A stretch of DNA of 53,507 nt from CAMAVH01 sp035714115 (GTDB lineage: Bacteria; Pseudomonadota; Alphaproteobacteria; SMXQ01), in contig DASTMO010000017.1 in NCBI GenBank assembly GCA_035714115.1, positions 1 to 53,507 on the forward strand. Reading direction: 5' to 3'. Below, one piece after another: positions 8,475 to 16,954 of this stretch. Under the pieces are notes generated by a model. It did not search any database. It was not told the origin of the DNA and saw only the letters and a list, made by a program, of their open reading frames with translations. Every line of letters begins with the position of its first letter. The stretch's first letter is position 1. The position numbers and the translations under genes are program-made.

Positions 8475-9230
8475 TTAATCGGGCCTCAGGATGTAGCCCT
8501 GGCCGCGCACGGTCTGCAGATAGCGCGGCTCTTTCGGGTCCGGCTCGATCTTACGCCGCAGGCGTGTCACCTGCACGTCGATGGCGCGCGTCGCGCTGGC
8601 GTCGGCCGAGTCGTTGCCCGTCCCATTGCCGTTCACGCGGCGCGACAGTTCCTCGCGGCTGACCGGCGCGCCCGGCGTCTCGGCCAGCGCGCGCAGCAGC
8701 GCCGCCTCGCCGGTGGTCAGGCGTAAAATGTCGGCGCCTTTGCGCAATTCGTCGCGGCCCGGCGCGAAGAGATAGTCGCCGAAGCGCAGCAGCTGCGGCG
8801 GCGTGGGCCGCGGCGCCGGTTCGCGCACGCGCGTCAGGATCGTCTTGATGCGCAGCACAAGTTCGCGCGGCTCGAACGGCTTGGGCAGGTAATCGTCGGC
8901 GCCGCGCTCCAGGCCGCGGATGCGGTCCTCGGCTTCGCCCATGGCGGTGAGCAGCAGGATCGGCACGCGGCTCTGCTGGCGCAGGCTGGCGGTGAGGTCG
9001 AGGCCGCTTTCGCCCGGCATCATGACGTCGAGCACGATCAGGTCGAAGGCGAGGCTGGCGAGCTTGGCGCGCGCCAGGGCGGCATCGCCGGCGGTGGTGA
9101 CGCGAAAGCCGTTCTCCGAGAGATAGCGCTGCAACAGGTCGCGCAGGCGGCGGTCGTCGTCGACGACCAGCACATGGGGGGCGTCGGCCTCGGCGGGAGA
9201 TGCTGTGTCGGCGCTCGGCAATTCGCTCAT
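8475..9230 (-). CDS. OmpR/PetR-type response regulator
   Basis: 251 residues. Receiver domain at about 18-135 with the acidic pair DDD (24-26), phospho-acceptor Asp68 (LIVLDVMMP), Thr in LLLTAMG and the conserved Lys of YLPKPF. A C-terminal winged-helix DNA-binding domain ends RYLQTVRGQGYILRPD, typical of OmpR. The N-terminal 17 residues are a short Ala/Pro-rich extension. It is the middle gene of MarR (17 bases upstream) - regulator - kinase (3 bases downstream). In Rhodobacter petR mutants lose the cytochrome bc1 operon, but no respiratory genes lie here, so targets are unknown. Confidence 0.93.
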   Translation of the reverse strand: MSELPSADTASPAEADAPHVLVVDDDRRLRDLLQRYLSENGFRVTTAGDAALARAKLASLAFDLIVLDVMMPGESGLDLTASLRQQSRVPILLLTAMGEAEDRIRGLERGADDYLPKPFEPRELVLRIKTILTRVREPAPRPTPPQLLRFGDYLFAPGRDELRKGADILRLTTGEAALLRALAETPGAPVSREELSRRVNGNGTGNDSADASATRAIDVQVTRLRRKIEPDPKEPRYLQTVRGQGYILRPD

Positions 9231-9247
9231 GCCGGGGAGTATAGGCG

Positions 9248-9781
9248 TTATGGCCGCCGCGCGGGAGCGGCAGGCGTCGCCGGGCCGGGCGTCCCTGAAG
9301 CGGGCGGCTGCAGCAGGCGGCGGTCATGCTCGTTGATGATGCCGAGCAGCACCTTGCGGAAGCCCTCGACCGCCTCGCCGCCGGCCTGGCGGTAGGCGCG
9401 GGCGATGCGGGCGCGCTGCTTCTCGGTGATCTGGCGTTCGAGCTCCAGGCCTTTCGGCGTCAGCTCCAGATGGCGGCGGCGGCGGTCGCTCATGCCGGCG
9501 GTCTGGGTGATGAAGCCCTGGCGCACCAAGTCGTTCAGCACGCGCGCCAGGCTCTGCTTGGTGATGCGCAGGATCGCCAGCAGCTCGGAGACGCTGATGC
9601 CGGGGTGGCGGCCGACGAAATAGAGCGCGCGGTGATGGGCGCGGCCGAGCTTGTAGCGCACCAGCATCGCGTCGGCTTCGTCGGTGAAGTCGCGGTAAGC
9701 GTAGAACAGCAGCTCCATGCCCTGGCGAAGTTCTTCTTCGCGCAGAAAGAGCGGGTTTACGCCGGATTTTACGTCAGCCAT
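9248..9781 (-). CDS. MarR-family regulator (PetP-like)
   Basis: 177 residues with a MarR winged helix: helix-turn-helix about residues 58-80 (ISVSELLAILRITKQSLARVL) and the wing with DRRRRHLELTPKG. A low-complexity Pro/Ala tail ends the protein. The N-terminal LREEELRQGMELLFYAYRDF and the position ahead of the OmpR-type regulator match the PetP proteins that precede PetR in alphaproteobacteria. Divergent from ilvE with a 77-base shared spacer, so it may also influence ilvE; I see no convincing palindrome in that spacer. Confidence 0.88.
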   Translation of the reverse strand: MADVKSGVNPLFLREEELRQGMELLFYAYRDFTDEADAMLVRYKLGRAHHRALYFVGRHPGISVSELLAILRITKQSLARVLNDLVRQGFITQTAGMSDRRRRHLELTPKGLELERQITEKQRARIARAYRQAGGEAVEGFRKVLLGIINEHDRRLLQPPASGTPGPATPAAPARRP

Positions 9782-9858
9782 GTTGACTTATATGCCCGAG
9801 AGTGCTACCTGACGCAATAGGCTTACACATCCCCCGACTCTTGCGAAAGAAAATTATC

Positions 9859-10746
9859 ATGGCTGCTCCTTTCGACGATCGCGACGGACTGATCTGGCTC
9901 GACGGCAAACAGGTGGATTGGCGCGACGCCAAGATCCATGTTCTCAGCCATGGCCTGCATTATGCCAGCGTCGTCTTCGAAGGCGAGCGCGCCTATTCGG
10001 GCAAGATCTTCAAGCTGCGCGAACATACCGAACGCCTGTTCAAGTCGGCCGAGCTCCTGGGCATGACGATCCCCTACAGCGTCGACGAGATCAATAAGGC
10101 GAGCGAGGAGATGGTGAAAGCGTCGGGCTTCGCCAATGCCTATGTCCGCCCGGTCGCTTGGCGCGGCACGGAGATGATGGCGGTGTCGGCGCAAGCGACC
10201 AAGATCCACGTCTCCATCGCCGTCTGGGAATGGCCCTCTTACTTCACCCCGGAAGCGCGCCTGCGCGGCCTGCGCCTGACGCGCGCCCTCTACAAGCGCC
10301 CGTCGCCGGAAACCGAGCCGGTCCATGCCAAGGCCTCGGGCCTCTACATGATCTGCACGCTCTCCAAGCATGCCGCCGAGGCCAAGGGTTACGACGACGC
10401 GCTGATGCTCGACTATCGCGGCCAGCTCGCCGAATCGACCGGCGCCAACATCTTCCTGGTGCAGAATGGCGAAATCCACACGCCGACGCCGGATTGCTTC
10501 CTCAACGGCATCACCCGCCAGACCGTCATCGATCTGGCGCGCAAGCGCGGCATCAAGGTGACTGAACGCGCGATCTTCCCGGAAGAGCTGGCCAAGTCGC
10601 AGGAGATGTTCCTCACCGGCACCGCTGCCGAAGTCACGCCGGTGTCCGAGGTGGACGAATACAAATTCACCGTCGGCCCGGTCACCCGCGCGCTGATGCA
10701 GGATTACGACGCCCTGGTCAACGGCAAGGCGCCTGTCTCGGCGTAA
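9859..10746 (+). CDS. ilvE: Branched-chain amino-acid aminotransferase
   Basis: 295 residues, fold type IV PLP enzyme. It interconverts Leu, Ile and Val with their 2-oxo acids using glutamate/2-oxoglutarate. The PLP lysine is Lys158 (VHAKASGLY); other family blocks are HVLSHGLHYASVVFEGER near residue 27, ESTGANIFLV near 195 and the C-terminal EMFLTGTAAEVTPV. The start at ATG 9859 is chosen to match the family N terminus (DGLIWLDGK); an in-frame earlier start would add an unrelated segment. Divergent from the MarR gene and followed by a hairpin terminator. Confidence 0.95.
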   Translation: MAAPFDDRDGLIWLDGKQVDWRDAKIHVLSHGLHYASVVFEGERAYSGKIFKLREHTERLFKSAELLGMTIPYSVDEINKASEEMVKASGFANAYVRPVAWRGTEMMAVSAQATKIHVSIAVWEWPSYFTPEARLRGLRLTRALYKRPSPETEPVHAKASGLYMICTLSKHAAEAKGYDDALMLDYRGQLAESTGANIFLVQNGEIHTPTPDCFLNGITRQTVIDLARKRGIKVTERAIFPEELAKSQEMFLTGTAAEVTPVSEVDEYKFTVGPVTRALMQDYDALVNGKAPVSA

Positions 10747-10770
10747 GCGCTACGACATTGCTGAATCGAA

Positions 10771-10795
10771 AAGGGCGCTTCATTGAAGCGCCCTT
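10771..10795. terminator. Hairpin terminator between ilvE and the AbiJ-like gene
   Basis: A perfect 10-base stem, AAGGGCGCTT / AAGCGCCCTT, with loop CATTG. The A-rich left flank and short T-run on the minus strand suit a two-way terminator for the convergent ilvE and 10805-11659 genes. Confidence 0.8.
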
Positions 10796-10804
10796 ATTGC
10801 TTGG

Positions 10805-11659
10805 TTAGGAAGTGGAGCTAGATTTTAGAAAATTCGTGAATGCGGAGCACGCAATGAGCATAAATTTCGCATCATTAAAATTTAAATTGGGTTCGTCAGT
10901 CATTGAATGACGAATTCCGTTTGAGTCACTGCTCCATCCGTAGATTTTCTCAAACCCCTGTCGAAGAGCTGGGTGAACATTCACTCCCTTGGTCTCTAAG
11001 GCTTTTAGGGCTTGTCCAAGAGTGACCTTCGTATCCCCAGTGATTATTCGGCAAGCTGCTTCCACCGCACTAATGGACTCTTTTATGGAGTTTCGATAGT
11101 CGGGTGATTTTTTATCCGACATGAGGGCAACTGCTGCCTTTATGTGAGTGGCGACGATTTGAAAATTATCACTTTCAACTAGCGCTTCTTTAACTGCAGT
11201 AACCTCTTCTTCGGAAGTTATGGGGGCGACATAATCTCCGATGACTCGGTAGCCTGACATTTCCTTTTCTAAAAAGTGATTTGTTAAATCGCGGAATGTC
11301 TCGCGTCTCTTGCTGTTATTCTTAGAGTCTACATACCTAAGAGCGCCAAGTGCGACTTCGATAAAGTTGTAAACTTCGAACCATTCGTTTTCTGTATAAA
11401 CTTCTTTGCAATTATCGCGCGCTTCTCTCCAGCTAGTTGGCAGTTCGTCCAACGGGCTTTTGAAAAAATTAATCCACATATATTTTATAAAAAATGACCC
11501 CTCCGTCTCGTCTCCAAACTCATCATTTAAGCTGTGTATATCTTCAAGAGTGATGGCAAGAGCATTCCAGAGAGAGTTTGCTAAATCATCATTCATTGAA
11601 TTGAGTTGAAGAACGGCCGCGGTCTTGGTGACGCCGATTCGATCAGAAAAACGCGCCAT
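10805..11659 (-). CDS. AbiJ-NTD4-like protein, candidate abortive-infection factor
   Basis: 284 residues. The N terminus (FSDRIGVTK...VLQLNSMNDDLANSLWNAL) matches, from memory, the AbiJ_NTD4 pattern in which FSxRxG is followed by a short block and LRNSLWN. The C-terminal 110 residues (SIKESISAVEAACR, LGQALKALE, HPALRQGFEKIYGW, GIRHSM, CSAFTNFL) match the helical HEPN-like domain usually paired with it. Such proteins are found singly in defence islands; activity is mostly untested. Two 60-base samples I counted have 40 and 48 percent G+C, far below the neighbours, which suggests recent transfer. It begins 27 bases after moaE with a GGGGGA ribosome site, so it may ride on that transcript. Confidence 0.75.
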   Translation of the reverse strand: MARFSDRIGVTKTAAVLQLNSMNDDLANSLWNALAITLEDIHSLNDEFGDETEGSFFIKYMWINFFKSPLDELPTSWREARDNCKEVYTENEWFEVYNFIEVALGALRYVDSKNNSKRRETFRDLTNHFLEKEMSGYRVIGDYVAPITSEEEVTAVKEALVESDNFQIVATHIKAAVALMSDKKSPDYRNSIKESISAVEAACRIITGDTKVTLGQALKALETKGVNVHPALRQGFEKIYGWSSDSNGIRHSMTDEPNLNFNDAKFMLIACSAFTNFLKSSSTS

Positions 11660-11686
11660 AAAATTCCCCCGTCGACCAATGAACTT

Positions 11687-12151
11687 CTATTTCTTCCACC
11701 GCGCGGCGAGCGCGTCGTCTTTCGCGTCGGCATCGACCCAGCGCGGGCCGTTGGCGGTGTCTTCCTGCTTCCAGAACGGCGCGCTGGTCTTGAGCCAGTC
11801 CATCAGGAACTGGCAGGCGGCGAAGGCGTCTTCGCGATGGGCGGCGGCGCAGGCGACGAGCACGATGCGTTCGCCGGCTTGCAGCGTGCCGTAGCGGTGG
11901 ACGATGAGGGTCGCGTCGAGCTTCCAGCGCGCATTGGCCTCGGCCTCGATCTCGGCGAGGCGCTTCTCGGTCATGCCGGGATAATGTTCCAACGTCATGG
12001 CCGAGACCTCGGCGCCGGTCGTCTTCTCCTTGCCGACGAAGTCGCGCACATAGCCGACGAAGCTGGCCAGGCCGCCGATGTCGCTGCGGCCCGCGGTGAG
12101 CGCGTCGATCTCGCGGCCGATGTCGAAATCCTCGCGCTGAACCCTAATCAT
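11687..12151 (-). CDS. moaE: Molybdopterin synthase catalytic subunit
   Basis: 154 residues, the normal MoaE length. With MoaD it converts cyclic pyranopterin monophosphate to molybdopterin. Conserved parts are GALASFVGYVRD-like GGLASFVGYVRDF near residue 26, LEHYPGM near 54, HRYGTLQAGE near 85 and the active-site LKTSAPFWKQE near 124 with its lysines. It sits 2 bases after moaD, so the two subunits are translated together. The cofactor product is needed by MsrP (28963-29937). Confidence 0.96.
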   Translation of the reverse strand: MIRVQREDFDIGREIDALTAGRSDIGGLASFVGYVRDFVGKEKTTGAEVSAMTLEHYPGMTEKRLAEIEAEANARWKLDATLIVHRYGTLQAGERIVLVACAAAHREDAFAACQFLMDWLKTSAPFWKQEDTANGPRWVDADAKDDALAARWKK

Positions 12152-12153
12152 CG

Positions 12154-12405
12154 TCAGCCACCTGTCACGGGCGGGAACAAGGCCACTTCGTCGCCGGCCT
12201 TCACCGGCGCGTCCGCCTTGGCGAATTCCTGGTTCACGGCGACGCGCACCACGGCGAGGTCTTTCAGCGCTTCGGCATAGCCGGGACCGCGCGCGGCCAG
12301 CCAGGCCAAGAGCGCGCCGACGGTCGTCACCTCGGGCGGCGGCGTGACGGTTTCCTCAGCGGTGCCGATCTTTTGGCGCAGCCAGGCAAAATAAAGGAGC
12401 TTCAT
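12154..12405 (-). CDS. moaD: Molybdopterin synthase sulfur carrier subunit
   Basis: 83 residues, ubiquitin-like fold. It ends in the required Gly-Gly (FPPVTGG), which is adenylated and thiocarboxylated to deliver sulfur to MoaE. FAWLRQKIG near the N terminus and DEVALFPPVTGG at the C terminus are the standard MoaD landmarks. It lies between pgsA (10-base gap) and moaE (2-base gap) in the common alphaproteobacterial order uvrC-pgsA-moaD-moaE. Confidence 0.95.
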   Translation of the reverse strand: MKLLYFAWLRQKIGTAEETVTPPPEVTTVGALLAWLAARGPGYAEALKDLAVVRVAVNQEFAKADAPVKAGDEVALFPPVTGG

Positions 12406-12415
12406 GATTGGCCGA

Positions 12416-12994
12416 TTACTCGGCAGGGCCGGGCGAGCCGTCTTCGCGCATATGGCGCAGGCCGGCGCGCAGATAGTCGTAACCGGTGATCAGCGTCAGC
12501 ACGGCGGCGATCCACAGGGCGACATCGCCGATCTGCACGATGGGCAGCCAAGCGGGGCCGGCATCGCCGAGCAGCAGCAGGGTGAGCGCGACCATCTGGA
12601 TCGCGGTCTTCCATTTGGCCAGCTTGCTGACCGGCAGGCCGACGCGCAGTTCGGCGAGGAACTCGCGCAGGCCCGAGACGAGGATTTCGCGGCAGAGGAT
12701 GACCAGCGCCGCCAGAATCGACCAGCCGGAGATCATGCCGACGGCGACCATCATCAGGATGGCGGCGGCGACCATCAGCTTGTCGGCGACCGGATCGAGG
12801 AAGCGGCCGAGGTTTGACTGCTGGCTCCAGGCGCGGGCCAGGTAACCGTCGAGATAGTCGGTGACGGCGGCGAGCGCGAACAGCGCGCAGGCGACGCGGT
12901 TGCCGAGCGGATCGTCGAGATAGAAGGCCGCGACCAGCAGCGGGATCACCAGGATCCGCGAATAGGTCAGCAGGTTCGGGAGCTTCAGATACAT
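12416..12994 (-). CDS. pgsA: CDP-diacylglycerol-glycerol-3-phosphate 3-phosphatidyltransferase
   Basis: About 192 residues with several membrane helices. It makes phosphatidylglycerol phosphate, precursor of the phosphatidylglycerol that Lgt uses. The CDP-alcohol phosphotransferase motif is complete: TDYLDGYLARAW then G-x3-D-x3-D in LGRFLDPVADK. The start at 12994 (MYLKLPNLLTYSRI) is chosen to match the family; a Met ten codons earlier (13024) is possible and neither has a strong ribosome site. Downstream of uvrC and upstream of moaD, all minus. Confidence 0.93.
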   Translation of the reverse strand: MYLKLPNLLTYSRILVIPLLVAAFYLDDPLGNRVACALFALAAVTDYLDGYLARAWSQQSNLGRFLDPVADKLMVAAAILMMVAVGMISGWSILAALVILCREILVSGLREFLAELRVGLPVSKLAKWKTAIQMVALTLLLLGDAGPAWLPIVQIGDVALWIAAVLTLITGYDYLRAGLRHMREDGSPGPAE

Positions 12995-13086
12995 CGGTCG
13001 GGGACTGGCTGGAGGTTCAAACATTCTAGCCAGACCGGAGCGGAACGGCCACCGCCAATCCGCATCCTCACGCAGCTGTCAGGCGA

Positions 13087-15135
13087 TCATGTTCCGCTGT
13101 GGAAGTGATCGTAGATCTTCTTGGCCACGGCCTTGGAGATGCCTTCGACCGCTTCGAGATCGGGCAGGCCGGCCTGGGCGACGCCGCGCGCCGAGCCGAA
13201 ATGGTGCAGCAGGGCGCGCTTGCGCGCCGCCCCAATGCCGGCGATCTCGTCGAGCTGCGATTTGCCGATGGCGGCCGAGCGCTTGGCCCGGTGGCCGCCG
13301 ATGGCGAAGCGGTGCGCCTCGTCGCGCAGCCGTTGCAGGAAGTAGAGCACCGGATCGTTGGGTGGGAGGCTGAAGGGCTCGCGCCCCGGCATGAAGAAGC
13401 GCTCGCGCCCGGCATTGCGGTCCGGGCCTTTGGCGACGCCAGCGACGCAAACATCGGTCACGCCGAGATCGGCGAAAACCTCGCAGGCGATCTTGAGCTG
13501 GCCGGCGCCGCCGTCGATCAGCACCAGATCGGGCCATTGGCCCTTGGTCCGTTCGGGGTCTTCCTTCAGGGCGCGGGCGAAGCGCCGCGTCAGCACTTCG
13601 CGCATCATGCCGTAATCGTCGCCGCCTTGGCTGTGTTCCGTATGGCCGGTGGGCGCGACGGTGCGGATGGTGAATTTGCGCCAAGCGTTCTTCATCAGCC
13701 CGTCCGGCCCGGCGACGATCATGCCGCCGATCGCGTTGGTGCCGGAGATGTGGCTGTTGTCGTAGACCTCGATGCGCTCGGGCGTCGTCTCCAGGCCGAA
13801 GACATCGGCGACGCCTTCGAGCAATTTGCGCTGTGTGGCGCTTTCCGACATGCGGCGCGCCAGCGCCTGCTCAGCATTCGCAAGCGCATGGTCGATCAGC
13901 TTGCGCTTGTTGCCGCGCATCGGCGTGCCGATGAAGACCTTGCGCTCGGCTTTCAGCGACAGGGCTTCGGCCATCAGTTCGGCGCCGGGCAGGGCGTGGC
14001 TGGTCAGGATCAGGCCCGGCGGCGGATGGCCGGCGTAGAACTGGCCGATGAAGGCTTCGAGAATTTCTTCCGGCGGCAGGCTGGCGGTCTGGCTCGGGAA
14101 ATAGCTGCGGTTGCCGAGGTTCTGTCCGGCGCGGAAGAAGAACACCTGGATGCAGCATTGCCCGCCGTCGACATGCACGGCCATCACGTCAGCCTCGCCG
14201 AGCCCCTGCACATGGATGTCCTGACGCGACTGGATCTGCGACAGCGCGCGGATGCGGTCGCGCAGCACCGCCGCGCCTTCGTAATCCATGGCTTCTGACG
14301 CCGCGGTCATCTCCGCCGACAAAGCCTTCTGGATGTCCTGGCTGCGGCCGCTCAGAAAGCGCCGCGCCTGATCGACGATGGCGTCATAGGCCGGCTTCTC
14401 GATGCGTTCGACGCAAGGCGCCGTGCAGCGCTTGATCTGATATTGCAGGCAGGGCCGCGTGCGCGTGGCGAACACGCTGTCGGAGCAGGAGCGCAGCGGG
14501 AAGGCGCGCTCCAGCGTGGCAAGCGTATGGTTCACCGCGCCGGCAGAGGCGAAAGGCCCGAAATATTCGCCGGGCTGGTTCTGCGCGCCGCGATATTTGG
14601 TGATGCGCGGCCAGTCGGTGTCGCCGGTGATCAGAATGTAGGGAAACGACTTGTCGTCGCGCAGCAGCACGTTGTATCGCGGCTTGAGCTTTTTGATCAG
14701 GTTGTTCTCGAGCAGCAGCGCTTCGGCTTCGGTATGCGTCGTCACCACTTCCATGCTGGCGGTGGCGGCGACGACGCGGGCGATGCGCGTGCTGAGGCGC
14801 TCGGGCTGCGTGTAGTTGGTCACGCGCCGCTTCAGGTTCTTCGCCTTGCCGACATAGAGCACGTCGCCGGCGGCGTTGAGCATGCGGTAGACGCCGGGCG
14901 AGCCGTCGAGCGTCTTGAGGACGTTCTTGATCACCGACACGCCGATCTCTCTGGCTTCGGTTTGGGGCGCGCCACTTTCTTGCGCGGCGCTGGCCAGCTC
15001 GTCATCGAGGAAGGGCTGGGGCGCTTCCGAAACGCCTTTGGCAGCGCCTTTCACATCCGGCGGGCGTAGATCATCGGCCGCAGATGTTTCGGCGGCTGGA
15101 TCGGTCTGGTTCGGGTCGCGCGGCGATGCAGGCAT
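13087..15135 (-). CDS. uvrC: Excinuclease ABC subunit C
   Basis: 682 residues. UvrC makes both incisions beside a lesion presented by UvrB. Domains: GIY-YIG nuclease from about residue 75 (SPGVYRML, LYVGKAKNLKRR), a cysteine region, UVR domain near 270 (DYEGAAVLRDRIRAL), an RNase H-like C-terminal nuclease (DDYGMMREVLTRRFARAL, LVLIDGGAGQL) and two helix-hairpin-helices at the end (IAGIGAARKRALLHHFGSA). An acidic, Pro/Ala-rich N-terminal extension of about 70 residues precedes the nuclease; there is no later Met before it, so ATG 15135 stands. First gene of uvrC-pgsA-moaD-moaE. Confidence 0.96.
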   Translation of the reverse strand: MPASPRDPNQTDPAAETSAADDLRPPDVKGAAKGVSEAPQPFLDDELASAAQESGAPQTEAREIGVSVIKNVLKTLDGSPGVYRMLNAAGDVLYVGKAKNLKRRVTNYTQPERLSTRIARVVAATASMEVVTTHTEAEALLLENNLIKKLKPRYNVLLRDDKSFPYILITGDTDWPRITKYRGAQNQPGEYFGPFASAGAVNHTLATLERAFPLRSCSDSVFATRTRPCLQYQIKRCTAPCVERIEKPAYDAIVDQARRFLSGRSQDIQKALSAEMTAASEAMDYEGAAVLRDRIRALSQIQSRQDIHVQGLGEADVMAVHVDGGQCCIQVFFFRAGQNLGNRSYFPSQTASLPPEEILEAFIGQFYAGHPPPGLILTSHALPGAELMAEALSLKAERKVFIGTPMRGNKRKLIDHALANAEQALARRMSESATQRKLLEGVADVFGLETTPERIEVYDNSHISGTNAIGGMIVAGPDGLMKNAWRKFTIRTVAPTGHTEHSQGGDDYGMMREVLTRRFARALKEDPERTKGQWPDLVLIDGGAGQLKIACEVFADLGVTDVCVAGVAKGPDRNAGRERFFMPGREPFSLPPNDPVLYFLQRLRDEAHRFAIGGHRAKRSAAIGKSQLDEIAGIGAARKRALLHHFGSARGVAQAGLPDLEAVEGISKAVAKKIYDHFHSGT

Positions 15136-15652
15136 GATGCTGTAACTATTTCGGCGTAAGGCGCGGCGACATCAAGTGCCGACTGCGAGGCGAGAGCCGC
15201 AACGGCTTTCCGACGCGGACGGCAGGATGCTTGGCCTTGGCGGCCTTCAGTTCAAGTGACGGATGAGGAGTCATCATTCCGTGGGGCGACTTCCTTAACG
15301 TCCGAGCGGCGCTGGGGGCCATTTTCGCGGGTTTTGTCACGCGGCTGAAAACTATCCACGAAAACTGTGGACAAGTTTGTGGAGAGCGGCGCTTTCGGCA
15401 GGTTTCCCGCTAGGGACTCCTAGCAACGGACGTGGTTGCATAGAAAATGGGCAAACTTAGCAAATGCCTGAAATTCAAATAAAAATTCAAAGTCAACGGA
15501 GATTCAGCGGGGCGAAGTTTTTTTCATCTGGCGCGGAACAGGCGCTTGACGCGCTTTTGGCCCTCCTGTGCACAACTCGCGGTTGCCGGGCCTTCGGAAT
15601 CGCGGTTTTCCGCCGTTTTTATGGGTTCCGGGCGGCTTTTGCCCGCCTGCGC
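15136..15652. other. 517-base gap between folB and uvrC
   Basis: No convincing gene. A 64-codon GTG-started frame (15146-15340, minus), basic and low-complexity, is possible but unsupported. The centre is A/T-richer (15440-15530, with runs such as ATAAAAATTC and GTTTTTTTC) and carries DnaA-box-like words (listed separately). It should contain the uvrC promoter and leader and the 3' end of the uvrB-folB unit; no intrinsic terminator is evident. Confidence 0.5.
15352..15387. promoter_or_regulatory. Group of DnaA-box-like words
   Basis: Against TTATCCACA: CTATCCACG at 15352-15360 (two mismatches), TTGTCCACA on the minus strand at 15366-15374 (one mismatch) and CTCTCCACA on the minus strand at 15379-15387 (two). 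A further TTGTGCACA lies on the minus strand at 15567-15575. They are upstream of uvrC. Possibly DnaA regulation; chance grouping cannot be excluded. Confidence 0.35.
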
Positions 15653-16093
15653 TTAAGGCAGACGCTGGCGCACGATCTCGACGCCGGCCGACGCCGCGTC
15701 GGTGAAGACATCGAGCTTTTCCACCTGCACCTGGACCGAGACGACGCGCTGGTCGCGCAAGCAATGGGCGGCGATGCGCTCCGCCAGCGTCTCGACCAGG
15801 TTCACATGGCCGTCGGCGACGATGGCGCGCACGGCATCGGCGACGGTCGAGTAATCGACCACATTGGCCACGTCGTCATGCAGCAGGGCGCCGTCGTCGC
15901 GCACGGCGAGGTCGAGATTGATGCGCACGCGCTGCGGCGCGTCCTTCTCATGGCGATAGACGCCGATGCTGCAGGGCAGAACGAGGTCGCGCAGGAAGGT
16001 GCGGCGCAGGCCCGAGGGCGAAGTGCCGGGCGCCACCGCCGGCGTCTTGGACAGGCCGCCGTGGATCGACGTGAATTTCGGATCGTTCGCCAT
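15653..16093 (-). CDS. folB: Dihydroneopterin aldolase
   Basis: 146 residues from ATG 16093. It cleaves 7,8-dihydroneopterin to 6-hydroxymethyl-dihydropterin and glycolaldehyde in folate synthesis. The core begins RTFLRDLVLPCSIGVYRHEKDAPQ at about residue 29, followed by VVDYSTVADAVRAIV and the active-site segment LVETLAERIA. The first 28 residues are a short variable extension. It follows the SDR gene by 20 bases and ends the uvrB-(Cys cluster)-SDR-folB run. Confidence 0.94.
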   Translation of the reverse strand: MANDPKFTSIHGGLSKTPAVAPGTSPSGLRRTFLRDLVLPCSIGVYRHEKDAPQRVRINLDLAVRDDGALLHDDVANVVDYSTVADAVRAIVADGHVNLVETLAERIAAHCLRDQRVVSVQVQVEKLDVFTDAASAGVEIVRQRLP

Positions 16094-16113
16094 GGTCGTC
16101 GTCCTTTCCCCGC

Positions 16114-16896
16114 TCAGTGCGCGGGCTCTCCTTTCGGCTGGCTCCAGCCGAGATGCTGGCCGCCGTCGAGCAGCAGTATCTGACCGGTCATCGACGGCGT
16201 CGCCAGGATGAAGCGCACGGCGCCGGCGATCTCGTCGGGCGAGGACGGGCGCTGCAGCGGCATGGCCTTGTACTGTTCGACGAACTGCTCGTCGGTCTGA
16301 TGCGGGCTCGGTAAAACCGGGCCGGGGCCGATGCCGACGACGCGGATGCGCGGCGCCAGCGCGCTCGCCAGCGTCTGCGTCAGCGTCCACAGCCCCGCCT
16401 TGCTCAGCGTGTAGGTGGTGAAATGCGGCGTCAGATTCAACACGCGCTCGTCGAGCAGATTGACGATCACCCCGTCCTGGCCGGCGGGCAATTGCTTGGC
16501 GAAATCCTGCGACAGCTTGAACGGCGCGCGGAGATTCGTCTCCATATGGTCGTCCCAGCTCTCGCGGGTCGCGGTCAGCGCTTCGTCGCGCTCGAAGATC
16601 GAGGCGTTGTTGACCAGCACGCCGAGCGGGCCGAGCGCCTTCGTCGCCTGCGGCACCAGCTTTTCGACCTGCGCCTCGACCGACAGATCGCCCTGCAGCG
16701 TGATCGCCTTGCCGCCGCTCTGGCGGATCTCGTCGGCGAGCTGTTCGGCGGGCGCGGCGGAGCGGTTGTAATGGATCGCCACGGCATAGCCGTCGGCGGC
16801 CAGCGCCAAGGCCGTCGCGCGGCCGATGCGGGCAGCGGCGCCGGTGACGAGGGCTGCTTTCGGAACAACCGGAACGGGCAGGGGCGGGAGGCTCAT
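16114..16896 (-). CDS. SDR oxidoreductase resembling pteridine reductase / FolM
   Basis: 260 residues, classical short-chain dehydrogenase: TGAAARIG at 18-25, NNAS at 96-99 and the catalytic Tyr162-Lys166 (YTLSK). The stretch after the first motif, with HYNRSAAPAE at 42-51, is strongly like pteridine reductase PTR1 (TGAAKRLG...HYHRS) and FolM-type dihydromonapterin reductases, where Arg in this loop binds the NADPH phosphate. It is 20 bases upstream of folB, which makes a pterin or dihydrofolate substrate likely. Other SDR substrates are not excluded. Confidence 0.85.
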   Translation of the reverse strand: MSLPPLPVPVVPKAALVTGAAARIGRATALALAADGYAVAIHYNRSAAPAEQLADEIRQSGGKAITLQGDLSVEAQVEKLVPQATKALGPLGVLVNNASIFERDEALTATRESWDDHMETNLRAPFKLSQDFAKQLPAGQDGVIVNLLDERVLNLTPHFTTYTLSKAGLWTLTQTLASALAPRIRVVGIGPGPVLPSPHQTDEQFVEQYKAMPLQRPSSPDEIAGAVRFILATPSMTGQILLLDGGQHLGWSQPKGEPAH

Positions 16897-16954
16897 GGGA
16901 GGCGGACAATGCCAGAACGCGGCGGAAGCGCAAGCGCGGGACGCCGAGACTGGG

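Noticed and set aside
15146..15340. 64-codon GTG-started ORF upstream of uvrC
   Set aside because: Basic low-complexity translation, no ribosome site, no recognised family; kept only as a note in the gap entry.
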